Shown piece after piece: positions 28,533 to 37,233 of a stretch of DNA of 64,000 nucleotides. The stretch is from Flavobacteriales bacterium. GTDB lineage: Bacteria > Bacteroidota > Bacteroidia > Flavobacteriales > BACL11. The notes beneath the pieces are model-generated. The model made no database searches. It worked only from the letters and a program-made list of their open reading frames with translations, and had not been told where the DNA came from. Location: NCBI GenBank assembly GCA_002728175.1, contig PBVH01000012.1:106996-170995 (forward strand), given 5' to 3'. Position 1 is the stretch's first letter, and each line of letters begins with the position of its first letter. The position numbers were made by a program, and so were the translations under genes.

Positions 28533-28630
28533 TCTATTTATTCTTCTTTTTGGTTTTTTAGTATTTCTTCTAATTTGAATGCTAAAACAAGTTGATTTCG
28601 TCCATATGATATTTATTTTATTTAATAACT

Positions 28631-29067
28631 TTAATTTATTTTTTTGTACATAAAATAGTGTTTTCCTATCTCTGGAATATCAAATTCTTCTCCTTTTATT
28701 TGAAATCCTATTTTTTTATAAAATTCGATGGCAATTATCCTTGCATTACACCACAATAATGTTCCTTTTTTTTTATTATTTCTTCAACCGCTCGTGACAT
28801 TATCTTTTTTCCAATTCCTCTTTTTCTATATTCTATATCTGTAGCCATGCCTCTTAGTCTATATGCCTTTTCGTTTGGAAAATATTTATTCTCTTCTGGA
28901 TAAAATGTTGCGCAGCTTATTGCTTTATTATTATAAATACATGCTAAATGAAATGTTTTGCTTTCTTCGTCTCTTTTATAAGACGTGGTTGAATATGGTT
29001 TACCTTGTCTAAGATTTCTGTGTCTTATTTTTCTTATATCAAACGCATTTACTCTTTTTATTAACAT
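28631..29067 (-). pseudogene. GNAT N-acetyltransferase interrupted by a frameshift at an A9G tract
   Basis: The frame from the ATG at 29067 gives a GNAT N-terminus including the acetyl-CoA loop (RLRGMATDIEYRKRGIGKKI) but ends at 28735 after only 110 residues. Directly at the run of nine A on the minus strand (28774-28766) the -1 frame continues with the missing C-terminus: GTLLWCNARIIAIEFYKKIGF, then a tail to a stop at 28631-28633, giving about 145 residues, the normal GNAT size. One extra A, or -1 slippage on A-AAA-AAG, would restore the protein. So this is a fresh pseudogene, a slippage-expressed gene or a homopolymer sequencing error. It starts 3 bases after the M28 stop. Confidence 0.8.
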
Positions 29068-29070
29068 CTT

Positions 29071-30120
29071 TTAATTTAATTTTGGTCTCTCATCTCTATT
29101 TGCCAAATCCCAAGCTGTTAAAAATATTAACTGTGTGATTTTTTTAGTTTTTTCAAAATCTATTTTTTCTATAGTATCTGTCATTTTATGATAGTCTTCG
29201 TGAACCCCATTAAAATAAAAAATTACAGGTATTTTGTTTTTTGCAAAATTATAATGATCTGATCTATAGTAATATCTATTTGGATCATCTTCCTGGTTGA
29301 ATGTATAGTCTAGTTCAAGGTTTGTATATTTATTGTTTACCTCTTCGCTTATATCGTGTAATTCTTGACTAAGCATATCTGAACCAATTAAATAGACATA
29401 ATTCCCATCTTTATGCCAATCATCTATTCTTCCTATCATATCAATATTAAGATTTGCAACCGTATTTTCAAGTGGAAAAATAGGTTTTTTTGTATAGTAT
29501 TTTGATCCTAAAAGTCCTTTTTCTTCACCTGAAACTGGCATTATTAAAATACTTCTTCTTGGCCCATTTCCTTCTTTTTTTGCTAGCATAAAAGCCCTTG
29601 CTATTTCTAATGTTGCTGCAGTTCCTGAGCCATTATCATCTGCACCAGGAAATATTAATGTGTCATGTTTTCCTAAATGATCGTAATGGGCTGTTATAGC
29701 TATTATTTCTTCTTTTAAGTCAGATCCTTCTATATAACCAAGTACATTTTCTCCCTCAATCCACCTTTTTACTCCTAATAAATCTCTAACAAAATCTACA
29801 TCACAATCATCACACTTGCATAGATGTCTATTTGATTTTACTCTAAATTTTTGAAAATATGATGTTTCTTTTCTTTTTGTATATTTATTTGTTGTTGTTA
29901 CACTAGGTGGTATTCCTATTTTTTCAAAATGATTTGCAATATAATTAGCTGCCTTTTTTTGACCTGGCTTTCCTGTTTCTCTTCCCTCAAGAGAATCGGA
30001 TGTTAAAATTAAAATATGTTTTTCTAATTCTGATTTTTTTATTGTTTCTGCATATTTTAAATTATTTTGTGCAATTACTGATACAGAAAAAATTAAATTT
30101 ATTAAAATGATTTTTCTCAT
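29071..30120 (-). CDS. M28 family zinc aminopeptidase, exported
   Basis: A 349-residue protein with a signal peptide (IILINLIFSVSVIAQ). All M28 metal ligands are visible in order: His in TAHYDHLG, bridging Asp in GADDNGSG, catalytic Glu in SGEEKGLLGS, Asp in NIDMIGR and His in SDHYNF. Members remove N-terminal residues from peptides in the periplasm or outside. A CKCDDCD segment near residue 105 has three close cysteines, an insertion not needed for the fold. A distant paralogue with a PDZ domain is at 58967-60571. Upstream of the GNAT gene with 3 bases between. Confidence 0.93.
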   Translation of the reverse strand: MRKIILINLIFSVSVIAQNNLKYAETIKKSELEKHILILTSDSLEGRETGKPGQKKAANYIANHFEKIGIPPSVTTTNKYTKRKETSYFQKFRVKSNRHLCKCDDCDVDFVRDLLGVKRWIEGENVLGYIEGSDLKEEIIAITAHYDHLGKHDTLIFPGADDNGSGTAATLEIARAFMLAKKEGNGPRRSILIMPVSGEEKGLLGSKYYTKKPIFPLENTVANLNIDMIGRIDDWHKDGNYVYLIGSDMLSQELHDISEEVNNKYTNLELDYTFNQEDDPNRYYYRSDHYNFAKNKIPVIFYFNGVHEDYHKMTDTIEKIDFEKTKKITQLIFLTAWDLANRDERPKLN

Positions 30121-30151
30121 TTTTATATAATTATGCTATTACCTAATTTAT

Positions 30152-30580
30152 TTAAATTTTAATCTTTTCTACTCTTTTTTGATGTCTCCCCCCTTCAAAA
30201 TTGGTATCTAAAAAAATATCTACTATACTTTTTACTTCTTCCCATTCTAAATGTCTCGCTGGCATAGTTAATATATTTGCATTGTTATGTAATCTTGCTT
30301 GTTCTGCAATATGTGTATTCCAACATAGTGCTGATCTAATTCCTTGGTGCTTATTTGCAGACATATTTATCCCATTTCCTGTTCCACAAAATTGAATTCC
30401 TAATTTATTTTCTCCGTTTTCTATACTTTTTGCTAATTTGTGGGCAAAGTCTGGATAATCTACACTATCTAAAGAATAACACCCAAAATCTTTAATCTCT
30501 TTATTATTATTTAATAAATATTTTTTTAACTTTTCTTTATATTTAAATCCAGCATGATCACAAGCGAGTCCTATTTTCAT
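30152..30580 (-). CDS. rpiB: Ribose 5-phosphate isomerase B
   Basis: Interconverts ribulose 5-phosphate and ribose 5-phosphate in the pentose phosphate pathway. The 142-residue protein has MKIGLACDHAGF at the start, catalytic Cys65 in GIQFCGTGNGINM, and the phosphate-binding His/Arg of WNTHIAEQARLHNNANIL. Full length for the LacAB/RpiB family. It is the last gene before the AT-rich spacer and points away from it. Confidence 0.96.
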   Translation of the reverse strand: MKIGLACDHAGFKYKEKLKKYLLNNNKEIKDFGCYSLDSVDYPDFAHKLAKSIENGENKLGIQFCGTGNGINMSANKHQGIRSALCWNTHIAEQARLHNNANILTMPARHLEWEEVKSIVDIFLDTNFEGGRHQKRVEKIKI

Positions 30581-30842
30581 AATTTTTAATATTGTTAATT
30601 ACTTTATTTTTTATCTAAAACTATTGTTATTTTATTAACTTTTATAAATTACTTTTTGTTAATAAATAACTAGTTTTTTTTAAATTATATATTTTTTTTT
30701 AGGATGCTATTTATAAGCAATTCTAAATTTTAAAAGTCAATATTTTTTATTATATATTTTAAATTATTTACTATCTATTTTATCAACTTTTTTACATTTT
30801 AAAAGTATAATTTTTTATTAAAATTTATTGTTGATTTATATT

Positions 30843-30868
30843 ATTAACAATTAAATAATATTGTTAAT
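30843..30868. repeat. Inverted repeat ATTAACAAT-N8-ATTGTTAAT
   Basis: Perfect 9-base arms in the AT-rich spacer, 258 bases before the Omp28-like gene. It could be an operator or a cruciform-prone site; chance is possible at this base composition. Confidence 0.4.
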
Positions 30869-31085
30869 ATTTATAAAAAACTAATCTTTATATGATATAT
30901 ATTTTTATTCAATAATTTAATAAAAAGTTAATAACTATTAAAATCTTATATATACAAATATTCAATACTATTTTTTTCAACTCAATTAACAATTAATTAA
31001 TATTATACTATAATTTTTATTTTATAAAAAAAATTGTAATTATATAATTAATCTACGAACAAATTAAATGATAAAATATGTCAAA

Positions 31086-31093
31086 TAAATTTG
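31086..31093 (+). promoter_or_regulatory. Candidate -7 element of the Omp28-like gene
   Basis: TAAATTTG is an exact TAnnTTTG match ending 33 bases before the ATG at 31127. No TTTG is present at the -33 distance. Confidence 0.4.
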
Positions 31094-31126
31094 GTATGTT
31101 TACGCTATTAAATTAAAAACAAGATT

Positions 31127-33229
31127 ATGAAAAATTTATTTACTCTTCTTAATATTTTATTATTCATTTTTTATAGTAATAATACTTTTTCTCAAATGAG
31201 TTATTTTGAAGATTTTGAAAGTTATACTTCTGGAAGTCCAATAGCTCAAACTTCTTCTCACTGGAATTCCTGGGATGAAATAATGAATAATTCAGTAGCA
31301 CCATTTATAGATGATTGCAATGTAATAGATCCTAGTTTAAGCTCACCTATTACTGCATATAGTGGATTAAATACATTATATTTTAAAGAAAATAATGCTG
31401 GACAAGGAGGTCCTGAAGATATTTTATTTTATTTTGATACAACACAAAATATAAATCAAACTGTTTTTCCAAGTTTATCAACTCCTCATGTAGCTGGTGA
31501 TATAGTTTTTTCTCAAATGATGTATGTAAGAACAGGAGCATATTTAAATTTTCAATCATTAAATAACGTAGGACAAGGAACAGGAGTATGGGCCCTAGAA
31601 GTTAATTTTGAAACAACGGGTGATATTCTAATGGGTAATACGGCAGTTCCTTCACTTGGAGCAGGATCATATCCAATAGGACAATGGTTTGAATTTAAAT
31701 TTGAAATAGATTTATCAAGTAATAATTGGGAATTATTTATTGATGGGGTATCACAAGGGTCTTTTTCAAATCCTGAAAATAAAGTTTCTTCCGTTGACTA
31801 TTATACTAGAGCTGGAGATGAGTACTATATAGATGATGTTTCTTTTTCTTTTACACCCGCAACACTTGCCCCAATTAATGGACAAACAGTTAGTTGTAAT
31901 ACTATTGAAGGCTTGTCAGGTCAACAAAGATATCCTTCTGTTGACGTAAGAAATTTTGGATTAAACGTTATAAATTCTTTTGATTTAACATTTGATTATA
32001 ATGGAATACAAGTAACAGAAAATGTAAGTAATATAAATTTAGGATTTGGTTTAGGTTCTTTAGATGTAATGACTGTAGAATTTACAAATCCAATTACTTT
32101 AGCAGGGGGAACAAACCCAGCAGTTATTTATATTCATAATATTAACAGTGGAGTAAACCAAAGTACGTCAGATGATACACTAATAGTTAATATTGAAGCT
32201 GTTGCTCCTGCACCAGGAAAATTAGTTATAGGAGAAGAGGCAACAGGAACTTGGTGTTCTTGGTGTCCAAGAGGAGCTGTTGCTATGAATTGGATGGATC
32301 ATGATTATGAAGGATTTTGGCAAGGAATAGCTGTACATAATGCTGATCCAATGGCTAACGCAGATTACGATGCCGGATTAGCTCCATATATAGGAGGTTA
32401 TCCAAGTGGACTAGTAGATAGAGGGCCAGAAATAGATCCATCTGTTTTTAAAGGAGATTTTTTACAAAGAATTCAAGTGGCACCAAGTGCAATAATGACT
32501 AATGGTGCTCAGTTAATTGGGGACACATTAAAAGTATCTATGGTTGTAGATTTTCAAACAACTGTTGGTCCAATGTATAAATTAGCATGTGTTATAACAG
32601 AAGATTCTGTTACAGGTTCGGGACCTGATTATTATCAAGCTAATGCCTACAGTGGGGGAACATCATTAATAGATGTTGATGGAAGTGATTGGAACCAAAA
32701 ACCAGGTAATGTTCCAGATTATATGATGACATACAAGCATGTTGCAAGATATATATCTCCTTCTTTTTCAGGAAACCCTATAGGAAAAACATATAATACA
32801 GGAGAAAAAGATACGGTTTGTTTTGAGTTTATATTAGATCCTAATTGGGATAAAAACCAAATTAGTATTGTAGGTATGTTTATAGATCCAAATAATATGA
32901 TAGATAATGGATCATCAACTAAAATTTATGAGGCTGAAGCAAATGGATATCATCCTTGCTCCTCTGTGTCTACATCTACAGCAATACAGTTAAATGGACC
33001 AGACAATGTAAATGTTTATCCAAACCCAACATACGATAAAATTTATATAAGTAACTTAAAAGAAAATAATGTAACTTTAAAAGTATTTGATATAAGTGGA
33101 AAGGAGGTGATTTATAAAATAGTATCTAATAAAGAACAAATAGATATGTCTAAACTTTCCAAAGGAATATATCAATTTTCTTTTGAAGGAAAAGAATGGA
33201 AAGAAAATAGAAGAATAGTTAAAGATTAA
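31127..33229 (+). CDS. Omp28-related protein with T9SS type A sorting domain
   Basis: A 700-residue secreted protein. A signal peptide (LNILLFIFYSNNTFSQ) is followed by a lectin/jelly-roll-like region (about 20-240), a linker domain, then an Omp28-type thioredoxin-like domain beginning at LVIGEEATGTWCSWCPRGA with Cys377-xx-Cys380, and a C-terminal sorting domain from about residue 630 (NVYPNPTYDKIYI, FDISGKEV, LSKGIYQFSF). The sorting domain marks it as cargo of the type IX secretion system to which porW belongs. Role is unknown; the CxxC suggests redox activity or a structural disulphide. Its stop overlaps rnr tail to tail by 11 bases. Confidence 0.9.
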   Translation: MKNLFTLLNILLFIFYSNNTFSQMSYFEDFESYTSGSPIAQTSSHWNSWDEIMNNSVAPFIDDCNVIDPSLSSPITAYSGLNTLYFKENNAGQGGPEDILFYFDTTQNINQTVFPSLSTPHVAGDIVFSQMMYVRTGAYLNFQSLNNVGQGTGVWALEVNFETTGDILMGNTAVPSLGAGSYPIGQWFEFKFEIDLSSNNWELFIDGVSQGSFSNPENKVSSVDYYTRAGDEYYIDDVSFSFTPATLAPINGQTVSCNTIEGLSGQQRYPSVDVRNFGLNVINSFDLTFDYNGIQVTENVSNINLGFGLGSLDVMTVEFTNPITLAGGTNPAVIYIHNINSGVNQSTSDDTLIVNIEAVAPAPGKLVIGEEATGTWCSWCPRGAVAMNWMDHDYEGFWQGIAVHNADPMANADYDAGLAPYIGGYPSGLVDRGPEIDPSVFKGDFLQRIQVAPSAIMTNGAQLIGDTLKVSMVVDFQTTVGPMYKLACVITEDSVTGSGPDYYQANAYSGGTSLIDVDGSDWNQKPGNVPDYMMTYKHVARYISPSFSGNPIGKTYNTGEKDTVCFEFILDPNWDKNQISIVGMFIDPNNMIDNGSSTKIYEAEANGYHPCSSVSTSTAIQLNGPDNVNVYPNPTYDKIYISNLKENNVTLKVFDISGKEVIYKIVSNKEQIDMSKLSKGIYQFSFEGKEWKENRRIVKD

Positions 33230-35345
33230 TTATTGATAGATAAAGCTGCTTTCTTTCCAAATCGCTTTTTAATATTTTAACTTTTATATTTTGTCCTAGT
33301 TGGAAGGTTTTTAGAGAAGAATATCCAGTTAGGCAAAATTCTTTACTATTATAGACATAATGATCATCTGTCATAGATGACAATTTAATTAACCCTTCAC
33401 AACCCGAATCGTTTAAAACAACATAAACACCCCATTCTGTTATTCCAGAAATTTTTCCCTTAAATACATTACCAATTTTATTTTTAAAATAAAGTGCTTG
33501 CATGTATTTAAAAGAAGCTCTTTCCGCAAGATTTGCATTTCTTTCTGTTTCAGAACAATGTTTACATAAGCCTTCTAAATTGAGCGAAGAAAAAGAATCT
33601 ACTTTTAAAATAAACTTTAATATTCTGTGAACGAGTAAATCAGGATATCTTCTAATGGGAGATGTAAAATGAGAATAATAAGAAAAAGCTAATCCAAAAT
33701 GACCAATGTTTTTGGTAGTATACTTTGCTTTAGCCATCGAACTAGCAACAAGGTTTTGAAAAAGTGTTTTTTCACCACTTTCTAAAGTTTCCTTTAAAAA
33801 AGCATTTAATTTTTTGGGCAGATTATCTCCTAACTTAAACGAGTAATTATAATCAAATTGTTTGGCTATTTTAGACAAAATAGAGAGTTTATCTATATTA
33901 GGTTTATCATGAATTCTATAAATAGAATTAAACGCATAATTTTTATTAATATATGTAGCAACAGTTTTATTAGCTAAAAGCATAAATTCTTCAATTAAGC
34001 TGTTTGTTTGAAGATAACTTTTGTGTTTTAAGCCGATAGGAACATTGTTTTTATCAAGTAAAAACTTTATATCAGAGCTTTCAAAGTTAATAGACCCGTC
34101 TAATATTCTGTTGTTTTTTAATAGTTTGGCCGTTTTATTTAGAAAAGAAAGCTCTTCTACAAAAACACCAGAGTTATTATCTATACAACTTTGTGCCGAC
34201 TCATATGTAAAACGATGGTTAGAACAAATAATCGTTTCCGAAAAATAGAAGTCGTTAATATTTGCTTTATTATCAAGTTTAAAAATAACTGAAAAAGCTA
34301 GCCTGTCAACATTAGGTTTTAAAGAACAAATGTCATTGGAAAGATTTTCAGGCAACATAGGTATAACACGATCAGCAAGATAGACACTATTTCCTCTTTT
34401 TTTTGCTTCATTATCAAGCAGATCAGCAGGTTTAACATAAAAAGAAACATCAGCAATATGAACCCCAACTTCCCAGAGATTTTTGGAAAGTTTTTTAACA
34501 GAAAGAGCATCATCAAAATCTTTTGCGTCTTCAGGGTCAATTGTAAATGTATTTGTGTTTCGAAAATCTAAACGAGACTTAAGTATCGACGGGCTAATAG
34601 AAAGGGTTTTGTTTTTTGAGAAGTCTAGTAAGTCTTTTTCAAAAAAATCAGATAGTCCATGGTCATATATTATAGAGTCAATAGCAGTAAAATGATTGTT
34701 TTTTTCTCCTAACACACGAATTATTTTTCCAACAGGGTTTTTACCTCCACTTAGCCAAGAAGTAACCTGCACTAATACTTTTTTGTTTTTATAATGAGAT
34801 TTAAATAAAGATTTTGGAATAAAGATATCAAAAGGAACTTTTTTGTTATCGGCAACTAAAAAACAACCAGAGGAAGAAACATCTAAAACGCCAACAAAGG
34901 AATTTTTTTTTCTTTCAACAACTTTTGTTATCTCAGCGAGTTTTTTCTTTTTACTTACACTATATACAGTAATTTCAACAATATCATCTGCTAAAGAAAA
35001 CAAAGAGAGGTGCATTGGAACAAAATATTCTGAATCTCCAACAGAAACATAGACTCCTTTTTTAGAGGTGTTTTTAACCACACCAGCTAGACATAAATTT
35101 TTTAAATTTAATCTAAAATAGCCTCGTCTAATCTCTTTTATATATGAAGACGCCTTAAGTTCTTCAAGAAGATCACATATAATGGTTTTAATATTTTGAT
35201 TTTTAATATTTAGTTTTTTAGCGATCTGCTTATAGTTCATTGACAAGGAAGGGTTTTCTTTGTATATAGAGCGAATTGAAGCAAATAAATTCTTTTTTGA
35301 AAAGTTTCTTACAGCCTTGGGTTTTTTATTTTTCTTTTTGCGCAT
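33219..35345 (-). CDS. rnr: Ribonuclease R
   Basis: A 708-residue 3'-to-5' exoribonuclease that degrades structured RNA. Order of domains: basic N-terminal helix-turn-helix-like region, cold-shock domains (about 75-230), RNB catalytic domain with the Asp cluster in FTIDPEDAKDFDDALSV and the HFTSPIRRYPDLLVHR motif, and a C-terminal S1 domain (KGKISGITEWGVYVVLN). Length is typical of RNase R rather than RNase II. Preceded divergently by a small lipoprotein gene 35 bases away. Confidence 0.95.
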   Translation of the reverse strand: MRKKKNKKPKAVRNFSKKNLFASIRSIYKENPSLSMNYKQIAKKLNIKNQNIKTIICDLLEELKASSYIKEIRRGYFRLNLKNLCLAGVVKNTSKKGVYVSVGDSEYFVPMHLSLFSLADDIVEITVYSVSKKKKLAEITKVVERKKNSFVGVLDVSSSGCFLVADNKKVPFDIFIPKSLFKSHYKNKKVLVQVTSWLSGGKNPVGKIIRVLGEKNNHFTAIDSIIYDHGLSDFFEKDLLDFSKNKTLSISPSILKSRLDFRNTNTFTIDPEDAKDFDDALSVKKLSKNLWEVGVHIADVSFYVKPADLLDNEAKKRGNSVYLADRVIPMLPENLSNDICSLKPNVDRLAFSVIFKLDNKANINDFYFSETIICSNHRFTYESAQSCIDNNSGVFVEELSFLNKTAKLLKNNRILDGSINFESSDIKFLLDKNNVPIGLKHKSYLQTNSLIEEFMLLANKTVATYINKNYAFNSIYRIHDKPNIDKLSILSKIAKQFDYNYSFKLGDNLPKKLNAFLKETLESGEKTLFQNLVASSMAKAKYTTKNIGHFGLAFSYYSHFTSPIRRYPDLLVHRILKFILKVDSFSSLNLEGLCKHCSETERNANLAERASFKYMQALYFKNKIGNVFKGKISGITEWGVYVVLNDSGCEGLIKLSSMTDDHYVYNSKEFCLTGYSSLKTFQLGQNIKVKILKSDLERKQLYLSIINL

Positions 35346-35380
35346 AATGTAAGTGATAAAAATAATCTTAATTTTACCTT

Positions 35381-35611
35381 GTGAAAAATTTTAAGCCAAA
35401 ATATTTTATTCTTATTTTTTTTGTTATTGCAATAAGCTCATGTAGAAGCAAGAAAACATTTAATGGAACAGCAGAGTTACCTTGTCCTGATCATGATGGT
35501 GTAAATATTGAAGAAGACAAAAAGTCTAAATGGAGACTGGTGCTATATAAAGACGGGAGAAGTGTCTTTGGAAAGAAAAAAAGAGGAAAAACAAAATTAT
35601 TTAAAAAGTAA
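35381..35611 (+). CDS. Small basic lipoprotein
   Basis: A 76-residue protein starting with GTG and having a lipoprotein signal (YFILIFFVIAISSC, Cys21). The mature part is short and Lys-rich, with PCPDHDGVN and a tail of basic residues (FGKKKRGKTKLFKK). I do not recognise a named family. A near-match to the -7 element (TAATTTTA, 35369-35376) lies 4 bases upstream. Probably real because of the clean lipobox, but it stands alone between rnr and tRNA-Asn. Confidence 0.65.
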   Translation: MKNFKPKYFILIFFVIAISSCRSKKTFNGTAELPCPDHDGVNIEEDKKSKWRLVLYKDGRSVFGKKKRGKTKLFKK

Positions 35612-35664
35612 TAATAGTAAGGAACATTAGTTTAAACGTTCTTTTGGAAGGCATAACATAAACG

Positions 35665-35696
35665 AAAAAAAGGAGCTCTACTCATAGAGACTCCTT
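35665..35696 (-). terminator. Intrinsic terminator of tRNA-Asn
   Basis: In the minus direction AAGGAG-T-CTCT, loop, AGAG-CTCCTT is followed by a T-run (complement of the A-run at 35665-35670). It begins 11 bases after the 3' end of the tRNA gene. Stem of 10 pairs with one bulged base and a 6-base loop. Confidence 0.8.
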
Positions 35697-35707
35697 CTGT
35701 TCGCTTG

Positions 35708-35781
35708 CTCCCCCTCTAGGACTCGAACCTAGGACCCTCTGATTAACAGTCAGATGCTCTAACCAGCTGAGCTAAGGAGGA
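35708..35781 (-). tRNA. tRNA-Asn (anticodon GTT)
   Basis: A 74-base cloverleaf on the minus strand: acceptor TCCTCCT pairs with AGGGGGA (one T-G pair), D-arm AGCTCAGCTGGTTAGAGC, anticodon arm CTGACTGTTAATCAG with anticodon GTT, and T-arm CCTAGGTTCGAGTCCTAGA. The discriminator base is G and CCA is not encoded. Confidence 0.96.
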
Positions 35782-35827
35782 GTAAAAAAAGGTTGACAAA
35801 AATAAGAGAAAGCTTTAAATAATAAAA

Positions 35828-35835
35828 TATATTTG
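35828..35835 (+). promoter_or_regulatory. Candidate -7 element of the PfkB-family kinase gene
   Basis: TATATTTG, exact TAnnTTTG, ends 13 bases before the ATG at 35849. No -33 TTTG at the right distance. Confidence 0.45.
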
Positions 35836-35848
35836 CTAAAAAATTTTT

Positions 35849-36757
35849 ATGAGCCTTTTAGTTGTAGGAACAGTAGCGTTTGATGCTATTGAAACACCAT
35901 TCGCAAAAACAGATAAAATCATTGGAGGAGCAGCCACATATATTTGTCATTCTGCAAGTTTTTTTTCAAAAAATATAAATCTAGTTTCAGTCGTTGGAGA
36001 GGATTTTCCCAATAAAGCTATTAACAGTCTAAAAGAAAAAGGTGTTGATGTAAAAGGGTTGCAAATTAAAGAAGGAAGAAAGACATTTTTTTGGTCGGGA
36101 AAGTATCACAATAACATGAACTCAAGAGACACGCTTAAAACGGAATTAAATGTTTTAGAAGATTTTGATCCGATTGTCCCAAAACAGTACACCAAATCAG
36201 AATTCTTAATGTTGGGAAATTTAATGCCCTCAGTTCAAAAAAGGGTGCTGGAACAAATGCAGGAAAGACCAAAACTTATTGTTTTAGACACCATGAACTT
36301 TTGGATGGATAACTTCATGCCAGATTTAAAAGAAGCCTTAAAAAACACGGATGTATTAACAATTAACGATGATGAAGCAAGACAGCTATCGGGCGAATAT
36401 TCTTTGTTGATAGCAGCAAAAAAGATTCTAACAATGGGGCCAAAATATTTAATAATTAAAAAGGGAGAACACGGAGCGATTTTGTTTGGTGAAGATAAAA
36501 TGTTTTATTCTCCAGCCGTAATGCTTGAGAATGTTATTGACCCAACAGGAGCGGGAGATTCGTTTGCCGGAGGTTTTATAGGGTATTTAGCAAAAACAAA
36601 AGAAATTACTTTTGACAACATGAAAAAAGCAGTTGTATACGGGACAGTCTTAGCGTCATTTACCGTGGAAAAACTGGGGATAGAAAGTATAGAAAACATA
36701 GAAGAAGAAAAAGTTAATAAAAGATTGGCTGAAATAAGAAGCGTAGTTTCTTTTTAA
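35849..36757 (+). CDS. PfkB family sugar/nucleoside kinase
   Basis: A 302-residue ribokinase-fold kinase. The substrate-binding start (GGAATYICHSASFFS) and the C-terminal anion hole and catalytic Asp (DPTGAGDSFAGGFIGYL) are intact; the ATP region KKGEHGAILF is also seen. The substrate (sugar, nucleoside or cofactor precursor) cannot be assigned. The stop overlaps rnhA tail to tail by 4 bases. Confidence 0.88.
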   Translation: MSLLVVGTVAFDAIETPFAKTDKIIGGAATYICHSASFFSKNINLVSVVGEDFPNKAINSLKEKGVDVKGLQIKEGRKTFFWSGKYHNNMNSRDTLKTELNVLEDFDPIVPKQYTKSEFLMLGNLMPSVQKRVLEQMQERPKLIVLDTMNFWMDNFMPDLKEALKNTDVLTINDDEARQLSGEYSLLIAAKKILTMGPKYLIIKKGEHGAILFGEDKMFYSPAVMLENVIDPTGAGDSFAGGFIGYLAKTKEITFDNMKKAVVYGTVLASFTVEKLGIESIENIEEEKVNKRLAEIRSVVSF

Positions 36758-37233
36758 AATAATGTAGAGTTGTTGTTTCGACTTTGATTTTCGTACCAAA
36801 CATCAGAAACAAGATCAGCCCCCTCAGCAGCAGAAACAGCCAAACGATCACAACGTTCGTTTTCAACATTGTTGTTGTGTCCTTTTACCCACAAAAAACG
36901 GATAGAATGCTTTTTGTAAACAGATAAAAAACGAATCCACAAGTCGGGGTTTTTCTTTCCTTTAAAGTTCTTTTTTTGCCAATCAAATAACCAACCTTTT
37001 TCAATTGCATTAACAACATATTTTGAGTCAGAATAAACAACAATTTCTGAGTTCAGTTTTTTAACGTTTTCAATACCAACAATAACCGCCAACAGTTCCA
37101 TACGATTGTTAGTGGTTAATAAAAACCCTTTGCTAATTTCTTTTCTATGTTTACCGCTTAGCATTACAACCCCATAACCCCCTCTTCCAGGATTACCCTT
37201 AGCAGAACCATCGGTATAAATTATGATTGACAC
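36754..37233 (-). CDS. rnhA: Ribonuclease HI
   Basis: Cuts the RNA strand of RNA-DNA hybrids. The four catalytic acids are visible: Asp in IYTDGSAKGNPG, Glu in NNRMELLAV, Asp in VYSDSKYVV and Asp in ENERCDRLA. The 159-residue length is normal. The start codon is GTG (37233), and the first 13 bases overlap the end of purN, implying coupled translation. Confidence 0.95.
   Translation of the reverse strand: MSIIIYTDGSAKGNPGRGGYGVVMLSGKHRKEISKGFLLTTNNRMELLAVIVGIENVKKLNSEIVVYSDSKYVVNAIEKGWLFDWQKKNFKGKKNPDLWIRFLSVYKKHSIRFLWVKGHNNNVENERCDRLAVSAAEGADLVSDVWYENQSRNNNSTLF

Larger units (their letters stand above)
30581..31126. other. 546-base AT-rich gene-free spacer
   Basis: The longest gap in the window. 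It contains almost no G or C and no ORF of note on either strand. A 9-base inverted repeat ATTAACAAT / ATTGTTAAT with an 8-base spacer lies at 30843-30868, and further TTAACAAT-type words occur nearby (30984-30995). I see no DnaA boxes, tRNA, terminator or repeats of protein origin. It separates two divergent genes and coincides with the reversal of A/T strand bias described in the findings. Confidence 0.7.

Noticed and set aside
31076..31086. ATATGTCAAAT, 9 of 11 bases like the XerD half of a dif site
   Set aside because: The matching XerC half 6 bases upstream is absent, and such AT-rich words arise easily by chance here.
30581..31126. A replication origin with DnaA boxes
   Set aside because: No TTATnCACA-type boxes are visible and neither dnaA nor dnaN is near; only the strand-bias argument remains, reported as a finding.
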